Assembly: GCF_032854445.1 (NCBI RefSeq)
Contig: NC_088303.1
Location: 17,741,501-17,805,500, forward strand
DNA from: Liolophura sinensis
Lineage: Eukaryota; Mollusca; Polyplacophora; Chitonida; Chitonidae
Direction: 5' to 3'
Length of the DNA: 64,000 bases
Positions within the stretch are counted from its first letter, which is position 1, and every line of letters starts with the position of its first letter. A model generated the notes under the pieces. It made no database searches. It was given only the letters and a program-made list of their open reading frames with translations, and was not told the origin of the DNA. The position numbers and the translations under genes were made by a program. Shown one piece after another: positions 50,258 to 60,600 of the stretch.

Positions 50258-51125
50258 TACTGACTTGTCACTAGTATATATCTGAAATAACACCCCACTC
50301 TCTACACTGACGTGGTGTCTATTATAAATCTGAAGTAACACTGACACGCTCCCTGTATTGACTTAGCTGAAATAACACCCACTCTCTATACTGACGTGGT
50401 GTCTATTATAAATCTGAAGCAACACTGACACGCTCCCTGTATTGACTTAGCTGAAATAACACCCACTCTCTATACTGACGTGGTGTCTATTATAAATCTG
50501 AAGCAACACTGACACGCTCCCTGTATTAACTTAGCTGAAATAACACCCACTCTCTATACTGACGTGGTGTCTATTATAAATCTGAAGCAACACTGACACG
50601 CTCCCTGTATTAACTTATCTGAAATAACACCCACTCTCTATACTGACGTGGTGTCTATTATAAATCTGAAGCAACACTGACACGCTCCCTGTATTAACTT
50701 AGCTGAAATAACACCCACTCTCTATACTGACGTGGTGTCTATTATAAATCTGAAGCAACACTGACACGCTCCCTGTATTGACTTGTCACTAGTATATATC
50801 TGAAATAACACCCACTCTCTATACTGACGTGGTGTCTATTATAAATCTGAAGTAACACTGACACGCTCCCTGTATTGACTTATCGCCTACTAGATCTGAA
50901 GTAGCACATACCCGCTCCCTATACTGACTTGGTGTCTGTTACAAATCTAAAGCATCTGAAGCAACACCCGGTCCTTGTACTGACTTATCATCTACTACAT
51001 CTGAAGCAACACCCAGTCCCTGTACTGACGACGCCTACTAGATCTGAAGTAACACCCGGTCCCTATACTGACTTATTATCTACTAGATCTGAAGTAACAC
51101 CCGATCCCTGCACTGACTTGTCGGT
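50258..51125. repeat. Higher-order tandem array, 84-bp unit
   Basis: The core (about 50330-50860) is an 84-bp unit repeated six times or more with near identity (for example CTGACACGCTCCCTG at 50341, 50425 and 50509). The unit is two related halves, both starting CTGAARYAACAC and containing TACTGAC or TATTGAC. On the right (50880-51125) the simpler single monomer of about 45-50 bp persists (CTGAAGTAACACCCGGTCC), showing the ancestral state from which the dimer was amplified. Confidence 0.9.
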
Positions 51126-51700
51126 AAGTTTTGGTATTTCCCAGAATAATGTTTATACATAGATGTGTGACGTACAGAGCAAATGCGTTATTGTTCCTCC
51201 ATACAAAGTTTTTACTAGCATTGTATTTGTTTGCAAGAATTATTTACATTAGATTCTTGTAGAGGAGCTTAATATCACTACATCAACTGCCGTAACATCA
51301 ACGGATTCTATAAAGACCTACCCTCTTGAGAAACTATTTAAAAAACATCAGCTGTACAACTTAATTTGTATTTACCCTCTTAACGAAGGCACTAAAAGAA
51401 ATATAGGCCTTTTCGGAAGAAGTACCGTTTTTGCAATTGCAAAAATCCAGGCGTTAGCTATATGTGTATTATTAAAACCTCCAAACGTCTCACTGAAGAA
51501 CTAGACGTTGTGATTTCTCTACTCTCTATACGATTACCACTCTGTTAAAAGTAAAGTGTTACATTTAACAGTGTAAGGATCACGAGGAGTAACTGCACTT
51601 GTGAGAGTTCACATTCGTACTTCAGTAAAAGTGTTATATTTTAACTCTGTTTCAAGGGTTGGTTTAAGGCGTTGGCTTTTGATAGTGTTGGACTGTGAAC
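51126..51700. other. Intergenic, nothing recognised
   Basis: No supported exon or repeat. It may include the 5' part of the retroelement that becomes recognisable from about 51.7 kb. Confidence 0.35.
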
Positions 51701-52620
51701 ACTTAGAAGAGTGCTAAAACATTTACACTTTACAATCGTGGTCAGATAGCTCTTACAAGTGCTAAATGTAACACTTTGGTTTTCAAATTGTATTTCTCAC
51801 GAAGATTTAACTGATATACTTTCATCACTAATTGTATCGCTGTTTCATATGAATGGTCACCGCCACATTAACGTCAAAGGCAACAAAACTTCTTCAGTTA
51901 CACTACATACAAGGATTGCCGTTCATGGGATCTTTCGTTGTTCATCGAGTTGCTTGAATTTCTCATCAGCAACATCTATGTGAAATTCGTGAAAAGCATG
52001 ATGATATATCAACACTACATAGGTATACTGATGGGTACCCATTGTGACAATACTTTGGCTGACCTATAATCTTTTTGCTCGTATGATGACGACCATATGC
52101 AGAAACTATTAAAAAGTAATTTTCATCCTACCCGATCTTTCTCACGTTCTAAAAGATATATTGATGATCTGCTGGTTTTAAACAAACCATAGACAACAAA
52201 GGTGGTGAAAGATATATATCCGCCTTCTCTGAATTTAAAGGAAACCGCAAACTGTCCACAGTGTATGTCTTATCTGGAACTGTATTTGTACGAAAACCAA
52301 AACAGTGTAGAAGACTTTACAGGAGAAATAGTTACAGATTTGACATTGTAAATTATCCTTATGTAAATACCAATATACAGAAGAGCCCTACTTATGGTGT
52401 GTCCATATCTCTGCTTGTAGCATTTAATTTTCTTAGATCCCGTGTGTTATGTGACCATTTCGATCAAAATCACAAGTTATTACTTAAAACATTAGTGTGT
52501 CAAAATTATTCAACCAAACGCCTTCTTTCTACGCTTCTTAAGTTTTACAGTGGGTATAATTCTCTTGTAAGTACATATGGACAGAGCATCCAGAATCTCT
52601 GGCACTGTGTTTCATAATTT
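51700..52620 (+). mobile_element. Decayed reverse-transcriptase retroelement
   Basis: Conceptual pieces in different frames resemble the reverse transcriptase of a common animal retroelement family. An ISHEDL segment is near 51790, a GxxMGT-like segment near 52025, the catalytic YIDDLL box near 52155, and a downstream thumb-like piece (NYPYVNTNIQKSPTYGV, then STLLKFYSGYNSLV) in the open frame 52261-52617. Several stops and frameshifts lie between the pieces, so the copy is dead. Neither the family nor the ends could be fixed. No LTRs are seen. Confidence 0.75.
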
Positions 52621-53435
52621 TGTCTAATTCCGCTTAACCCGGGGCTAGGGGCTGTATATTCATCGTGTTGAATTAGATCGCCAAGTTGGACGAACAGTTG
52701 CAACTTATGGACAACTTATATACTACCGTGGCACACGATGCGAATACTGATTTCACTCAGTCGCCGATTACATCCCTTGCGTCTTTCCAGCATCGTTGAA
52801 AACTGTTCACTGCTTATCTCTCCATGATTCCGTCCGAATTTCGCGCGTCAAGTACTTTCTTAACTCTTTTGTGGTTTGTGTTTAACGTAGTTTTTGGAAT
52901 TGGCCTTGCGACTATTGACCTGGAACGTCCATCTGGGTTGACGGCTGGTATACGAATGTCTGTTTCGACTCATAGATTTTAACCATGACGTGTGTCCATG
53001 CATGGGCGAGCACAGTTACACTGAAAACTCATCAACTGTGGTATATTTCTGAACATATGCTTAGCTTTGTGCGTCGTAACAAATTTAAGTCATATGACTT
53101 CCAGAGCGAGTTCATACCTCCGAAGTGCTGTCACCATTGCCAAAGACACCATGATATCCCATATTCTCACAATACACTGACACCGGGCCAACCAGTCCTG
53201 TGTCCTGGCTCTATCTCCTCAGTGCCGAGCGCAGCAACAAGTGTCATTTTTAAAGTTTTGATATGGCCCGGCCCGGGCTTGATCCCAGGACTTCTGTCTT
53301 CGAGGCGGTCGCCGCGGTTTAGTTTTTGTTGGTTTGTGGACATAATACGCTTTGTATTCTTTGTGCTGCTCCTGTGTTCTTTGTCTGCTCATGATGAAGT
53401 GTACACGTCAGTACACGTAAACTACTTCTGACTCA
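52621..53435 (+). other. Downstream of the retroelement, unclassified
   Basis: This may be the 3' part of the same element. A 148-codon open frame (52985-53431) has a His/Cys-containing patch (CCHHCQRHH) but no recognised family. A segment near 53260-53300 (GGCCCGGCCCGGGCTTGATCCC) resembles a reversed pol III B-box head. Confidence 0.35.
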
Positions 53436-56400
53436 GTAAAAATCCATGGGTTATAGTTTATTCAGATTTAAATTTATCTTAGTACCTAGAAATTAAGCGT
53501 TTGTTCTGAGTTAATTTGTATCATTTTCATCAATAACTTAAGGTTTTGGCATGGTCGCTATGATTTCAATTCAATCCGTAGGCCTTCAGGCGTATAGCTG
53601 GCTGAAGACATCACTGTAGCGTTTCTTAATGAGAAAATATAAAATTTAAAAATTAATAAAAATTAATAAAACATGTTTTATTAGGTAAATAATACCGGAT
53701 ATTGATAATGCATATAAATGAATGTTAAATATCATCTCAGTTAATTTGCATACAGTTAAAGCTTGAACAAAATGAAATCTTCAAACTGCAATATCTCTGG
53801 AATAAGTCAAATTATATTAGGGAAATAAAAAAACAAATCTCATCAAAACGAGGAAAGGAATTGCAAACACTTGTAGAAGAAATCTGATTTTCCGCCAGGA
53901 ATGTGATATAACCGGACAAATCATGAATAAGGATTTAATCCATACCATGCAGGGGCTATAAAAGTTGTGTTCCGGTCAAAGCGAAAAAACTAATTTCTGT
54001 TCCTGGTCGTAAGAAAATGGCTGTCGGCCGACCCACCGTCTTTCTACTCAGTCGGCGGACTGAATGTGATAAAGGGCTGGGTTTGAAGTCTGTATACAAA
54101 TGCCCGGGAACTGTAATGAATTGCTCATAAAGAAAGTTAGTTTGTCCTGATCTGGCTTAAGTGACATTTCCAGGGCATATGAAACAAAATCCTTGGTGGT
54201 TAGGATTTTATGAGATCATGCCGCTGTGTTCATATGTCATATACAGTCAGCACTCTGCCACTCGGACCAGTTCATTTTAATAGTGCGCATGACAAGAACA
54301 AAAGAACCAAGACTTCGGTTTGGCGATTGCAAGACAACGCAAAGTGTCTTCAAAAGGCAAGCTACCGATGGCTGGCTTTATTAGAAACTAGAGGATTGAG
54401 AAGAAAACACAGCCAATAATACAGGAACGTGCTTTTGTGCGCCTTGAGAAATGTGATTAGACTTTTCGTAGTTAGTACCCTTCATAAAAAACTGTTAGCA
54501 TATCTTCATGTTTCATTATTTCATTCGTACATAGCTGGCAGATGGGAAACGTGACGCTTTGTGCTAGGTCGTGTCGAGATCGGCCTGTAGACAGCACTAG
54601 ATATGATTAGCTTATTAATACTCCGCTCTCATTTCACGATAACTCATGCATTTCCTTTAGTTTTGTTTATCTACATACAGTTTTAAGGCTTGAACTTGAC
54701 TCCAAAGACTTAACCGTCTCAAGAGTAACCCTTACCAAGTGGGCTCGCAAGTCAGCATGGTGTGTGCGATATATAAAAGAAGTGTCCGCTTTTGCGTGCT
54801 GTTAAAGTACTGGTAATATCATTTATGCTATACTGGTGACTTGAATAAGACAGCTTAAAAGAGTCGCTTGCTTGTTTTAATGGTAGTTCGATATATGACA
54901 AAAGACAAAAAGGTTATTCGTCCACATATACGTTTTTTGTCCACACATGAAATGAATTGATGTAAGTGTGTGTGGGTGTCATTTCAATTTTAACGCCACA
55001 CATATATTTGTTTCTTGATTTTTTCCCTTTTTGTTAATATTATTATTGTATTTTAAATTCCAGAATATCACTTAACTTATACGCATGAACTTTGCAGCAA
55101 CTTTAATATCTGATTTGCCAAACAGGGGCGGTTAATATTGTCAAACGAAATAAGTAGATTTGTCTCCCCTGTCACATTGTGTTCGACTTCTTGATGGGCA
55201 GCGTGCCGAACAGGCGGTCTAAGGAATATCTGTGTTACCATGTTTAAACAAAAATTATCAACCTTTACTTGAATATTTTCATTTACAGCTAAATGAATGT
55301 GATAAAAGTCCTGTTGTATATTCTGCTACAAAGACATGAAAATTAAAGGTAGATATTTTATTGATTCGCAACGTCTTTACAGCTATGCAGTATCATAGGC
55401 CGAGGCCTACGTGTTTATAGGCCTACATGCATATTTAATATATAGTGCATCTGCTTACGTCAATATATACCGTAGGTCTGAGTGAACACACAGTACCTGT
55501 TGGTCTAGACGGAAATTCCAATCACAAAATGTGTTAATTACGCTATTCACTTGTATCTGTGTAAAACCCAGTATTAGGCATACTGAACAGACACGAAGTT
55601 ATATTGAATGAATAATTCACTGAAATTAGATGTAAAAAAAAAGTAAATAAAATGAATATATGTTGTCTTTAAATTATGGCTGAGGTCATTAAATTTGTCT
55701 GGTATACCTAGTGAAAGGCCGTGGTAAATACTGCGCGCATACTGGCTTACATCAACTAACTATAAACCTCACAGTTCTTATATAGGCTTAGGCTTAGTGT
55801 CAATGCAAATACACGTGTGGATGTTTACACGGACGAATGTCATATACAACAATCTCAGATCTGATAAATAACATCTGAGCAATCACTGGCAGTAAACATA
55901 CGTTCTTTAAGTTGAAACCACGGAGTGACAGTCTGAAATTATACTTAATTGTTTATGATGTAGCCTGTGTGTACATGCTGTAAGTTATGTCGCGACAGAT
56001 GAAAATACACAATGTTATGCCTTTGTCCATGTACCTATTTCTGACACCTTTCGTCATAGCACTTACAGTGTATTTGACCCAAAATTACCTTCATGACAAA
56101 GTTACTCATGTTGCCCGATTCTAAGAAGTATATTGATCTTTTAATGGTGTTTTGAGGTGAGACTGGAAGATAGAAGAACATCCAACCGGAAAACTTCTCG
56201 TTTCAATACCAAAAGGTCTATTTAATCTTCTTTATTATTTGCCTGTAAAAAATACTATAGTCTTTGCACATGCATTGCATATTAACATTTTTATAACTGC
56301 ATGTGGTTGTAGCATGTCTAGTACAATTTTAACTACCATACTATCTAGATTAAAGTTATCATTGGTTTATTAAGTTGTCTTATATAGTTATGATAAACTT

Positions 56401-56635
56401 TCTCCCCACGCTATACCATGATCTCAGTGTCATCAGAATCGTGCATGACCCACTCCAAAGTTACACCCTCAAAGCATGACAACGCCCAATCCATAATAAT
56501 ATGACAGATTACTGCAACCGGGCTGCCCATAAATGGGCGTGGCAGGTCCGAAAGGCCATAGTCATTTATCATACTAGACACCGCCCATCCTTATAGTGGG
56601 ACAAAGGAAATTAGGCGGATAACTGTTCCTACATC
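53436..56635. other. Long intergenic stretch, nothing recognised
   Basis: 3.2 kb of A+T-rich sequence on which no exon, RNA gene, SINE or tandem array could be supported. Near 56521, a GCCCATAAATGGGC palindrome followed by GTGGC precedes the minisatellite domain. Confidence 0.4.
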
Positions 56636-56639
56636 ATTG

Positions 56640-58425
56640 CTAGGTCCATCAGAAACCGGGTCATCTAAAAGTGAATTATTTGCAAACTGGATCATTCCTG
56701 GTCATACTGGAAACTGGATCATACAGGAAACAGGATCCTTGCCAGGGCATATCGCAAACAGTGTCATTGTCAGTCAGTCAGTCGTACTGGAAACCCGCCC
56801 ATTGCCAGTCATGTTGGAAACAGACTCTTATTAGGTCATATCGGAAAATGGATTATCGTCAGTCGTATCAGAAAATAGTCACTGTCAGTCATATCGGAAA
56901 ACGGATCAGTGTCAGAAATATTGGAAAAAGGGTCATTGTCAGTCATACTGGAATAAGGTTCACTGCTAGTCATACTGGGAAAAGGTTTATTGTCAGTCAT
57001 ATTGAGAAAAGGTTCATTGTCAGTCATGCTAGAAAAAGGTCCATTGACAGCCATACTGGGAAAAGGTTTATTGTCAGTCATATTGAGAAAAGGTTCATTG
57101 TCAGTCATGCTAGAAAAAGGTCCATTGACAGCCATACTGGGAAAAGGTTTATTGTCAGTCATATGGAAAAAAGGTTGAAAAGGTTTATTGTCAGTCATAT
57201 TGGAAAAAGATTCATTGTCAGTCATACTGGAAAATGAGTCATCGCCTGTACTATCGGAAACGACGCCATAATCAGATTGCCAGTTATATTGGAAACAGAG
57301 TTATTGTCAGTCATATTGGAAACATAGCCATTGTCAATCATACCGGAAAAAGGTTCATTGTCAGTCATATTGGTAAATAGGTCATCAGCTGTCATATAGG
57401 AAACAGGGCCATTGATAGCTATACTGGAAATAAGGTCATTGCCGATCATATCACAATCACCACCAACAGACTGATCAGTAACAGGGTCATCCAAACCTGA
57501 ATTATTTGCAAACTACATCATTCCCGGTCATGCTGGAAACTGGATCATCCTTGTCAGTCACATCGGATACAGGGTCATTGCCTTTCACATCAGAAACAGT
57601 ATCCTTGCCAGTCACATCGGATACAGTATCATTGCAAGTCACATCGGATACAGGGTCATTGCCTTTCACATCGGAAACAGTATCATTGTCAGTCACATCG
57701 GATACAGTATCATTACCAGTCACATGGGATACAGGATCCTTGCCAGGGCATATCGCAAACACGGTCATTGTTATACTTATCGGAAATATGGTCATTTTTA
57801 AGTCATATCGGAAACAGGAACATTGTAAGTCATATGGCAAAGTGGAATATTGTCAGTCATATCGGAAACAAGAACATTGTAAGTCATATGGGAAAGTGGA
57901 ATATTGTCAGTCATGTCGGAAACAAGAACATTGCAAGTCATATGGGAAAGTGGAATATTGTCAGTCATATCGGAAACAAGAACATTGCAAGTCATATGGG
58001 AAAGTGGAATATTGTCAGTCATATCGGAAACAAGAACATCGCAAGTCATATGGGAAAGTGGAATATTGTCAGTCATATCGGAAACAAGAACATTGTAAGT
58101 CATATGGGAAAGTGGAATGTTGTCAGTCATATCGGAAACAAGAACATTGTAAGTCATATGGGAAAGTGGAATGTTGTCAGTCATATCGGAAACAAGAACA
58201 TTGCAAGTCATATGGGAAAATGGAATATTGTCAGTCATATCGGAAACAAGAACATTGTAAGTCATATGGGAAAGTGGAATATTGCCAGTCATATCGGAAA
58301 CAAGAACATTGTCATTCTTGTTGGAAACAGGCTCGTTGTCAGTTATATTGGAAACATGGTTATTGTCAGTCATATCGGAAACAAGGTTGTCGGATATGTC
58401 ATATATTGTCAGTCATACTGAGAAC
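56640..58425. repeat. Minisatellite alpha, 27-bp monomer with higher-order units
   Basis: The monomer is GTCAGTCATATCGGAAACA plus GGGTCATT (27 bp). Higher-order forms are visible: an 81-bp trimer duplicated at 56992 and 57073, and a 54-bp dimer repeated about nine times at 57820-58310. Larger pieces are also repeated, such as TGAATTATTTGCAAACT at about 56672 and 57500, and GGATCCTTGCCAGGGCATAT at about 56729 and 57734. Since 27 is a multiple of three and the monomer is poor in stops, long open frames exist on both strands (up to 314 codons at 57506-58450). Confidence 0.93.
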
Positions 58426-58454
58426 ACGCTTATTCTCAATCGTACCTTAATCTC

Positions 58455-58736
58455 TATATCTCTATAAGTCGAAAACATTTTCGGTTAGATTGCACCTTAA
58501 ACAGCCGCAGCTTTAATATCCGATTTCGGGTGCGGAGGGTTTCAATTCGCAAGAACATCATTTTATGTTACACTGTATTACACGACGTCGCACTAAGAAA
58601 ACAGGATCAACTCCTGTTTCGTTGGTGTCAAGCGATACAACTAAAATATACAGCTACCTCTTTTTACAATCTTGAAGTATGACCGGCAGATGTGTTTCCG
58701 CCGACGGTAGAGAATCAATGATTGTATTCCAGCTCA
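58455..58736. other. Spacer between minisatellite and SINE
   Basis: Nothing recognised. Confidence 0.35.
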
Positions 58737-58912
58737 CAATGGCTTCCTCTCCGGCCGTACGTGGAAAGGCCTGCCAGCAACATAAGGACGGCCGTGGGTT
58801 TCCCCCGGGATATACCCGGTTTCTTCACACCATAATGCTGGTCCTGTCGTATTAGTGAAATATTTTTTGTTCGGCGTTGAACACGAAGCCAGTAGACAAA
58901 TAAATAAATTGC
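58737..58912 (+). mobile_element. SINE-A, 5'-truncated copy
   Basis: It has TTCCTCTCCGGCCGTACGTG, the body, and a 3' end with AGTGAAATATTTTTTG and an AAATAAATAAAT tail. It separates the alpha and beta minisatellites. Confidence 0.88.
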
Positions 58913-58984
58913 AGTATCACCAGCTCTGACTTTCAAAGCAGTACAACCAACTAATGCCAACTAATGCCTGGCTTCATCACAAGC

Positions 58985-59945
58985 TAGTGCGTTGGATGAC
59001 AGTATCACCACTATGGCTTTGATGGCAATATCACGAGCTATGGCTTTGATGGCAATATCACGAGCTATTGTTTTGATGACAGTATCTCCAGCTTTGGTTT
59101 TGGTGGCACTATCACCAGCTATGGCTTTGGTGGTAGTTTCACCAGCTCTGACTGGTGGCAGTATCACTAGCTATGGCTTTCAAAGCGGTATCACCAGCGT
59201 ATGGATTTGATGACAGTATCGCCATGTATGGCTTTGGTGGCAGTATCACCACCATCTATGGCCTTGGTGACAGTATCGCCAGCTGTGGTTTTGATGGCAG
59301 TATCACAAGCTATGACTCCGATGGCAATATCACAGCTAAAGCTTTGATGGCAGTATCACCAGCTATGGCCTTGGTGACAGTATCGCCACCTATGGCTTTG
59401 ATGATAGTGTCATCAGCTATACCTTTGATGGCAGTATCACAAGCTATGACTCCGATGGCAATATCACAGCTAAAGCTTTGATGGCAGTATCACCAGCTAT
59501 GGCCTTGGTGACAGTATCGCCACCTATGGCTTTGATGATAGTGTCATCAGCTATACCTTTGGTGGCAGTTTCACCAGCTATGGATGTGATGGCAGTATCA
59601 CCAGATATGGCTTTGATGACAGTATCGCCAGGTATGACTTTGGTGGCCGTATCGCCAGCTATGTCTCTGATGACAGTTATACCAGCTATAGCTTTGATGG
59701 CAGTATCACCAGCTACAACTTTGATCGCATTATCACTAGCTATGGCTTTGATGACAGCATCACCAGGTATGGATTTGATGGCTGTATCACAAACTATGCC
59801 CATAATAGTAGTATCACCAGTTCTGTCTTTGATGACAGTTATACCAGCTACGACTTTGATGGCAGTATCACCAGCTACGACTTTGATGGCAGTATCACCA
59901 GCTAATGCCTTGGATGTAACAGTATCACCATTTGTAGCTTAAGCT
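58985..59945. repeat. Minisatellite beta, 27-bp monomer
   Basis: The monomer is GGCAGTATCACCAGCTATGG plus CTTTGAT (27 bp), unrelated in sequence to alpha but equal in length. A block of five monomers (about 134 bp, one monomer short by a base) is duplicated at 59296 and 59430. Open frames occur on both strands with nine-residue repeats. Codon choice simply follows the monomer. Confidence 0.93.
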
Positions 59946-59999
59946 TTATATCGGTTGATAGCAGGATCACAGGTTATATATAGTATAGACAGAACATAC

Positions 60000-60600
60000 A
60001 CCTCAAGATGGTATAACGGACGTCGCCCAGATATCTCAGAATAGTGTAAGTGACGTTACGTAGACACCTGTTGACACCTGGCGTTACCCAGTTGCTATAA
60101 CGTGCGTCACTCAGACACCTCAGAGTGATATAAAAGAGGTCACCCGGACACCTCAGGAATGTTTAACTCACGTCACTAATGACTAATGACCTTTTGATGG
60201 TATAACTGGCGTCACCCAAACACCTCAGGACACCTCAGGATGGTACAACTAACGTCACCTACACACCTCAAGATGGTACAACTGACATCACCAAGACACC
60301 TCGGGGTGGTACAACTGTCCTCACCAAGACACCTCGGGATGGTACAACTGGTGTCACCTACACACCTCGAGATGGTACAACTGACGTCACCTACACATCT
60401 CGAGATGGTACAACTGACGTCAATAAGACATCTCGGGATGGTACAACTGACGTCACCAAGACACCTAGGTGTGGTATAACTGACGTAACCCAAACTGGCG
60501 TTAGGTAGACACCTGAGGATGGTGTAACCAATGTCACCTAGACCCCTCACAATAGTGTAACCGACGTCACCTAGACACCTTTAAGGACTGTACCTAATTG
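60000..60600. repeat. Minisatellite gamma, 33-bp monomer rich in CRE sites
   Basis: The monomer is GATGGTACAACTGACGTCAC plus CAAGACACCTCGG (33 bp). It is clear at 60240-60480 and decays on both sides, with relics such as CGTCACCTAGACACC reaching about 60780. Perfect TGACGTCA occurs at 60382-60389, 60415-60422 and 60448-60455, exactly 33 bp apart, and again at 60795-60802 in the decayed zone. Confidence 0.92.

Noticed and set aside
57506-58450. Open frames of 314, 217 and 191 codons on both strands of the alpha minisatellite as repeat-protein genes
   Set aside because: All follow from a 27-bp monomer without stops. Several overlapping frames are open at once, there is no splice or promoter context, and composition follows the monomer.
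59478-59942. 154-codon hydrophobic nine-residue repeat protein in the beta minisatellite
   Set aside because: Both strands are open for the same periodic reason, and neighbouring monomers change without regard to any one frame.
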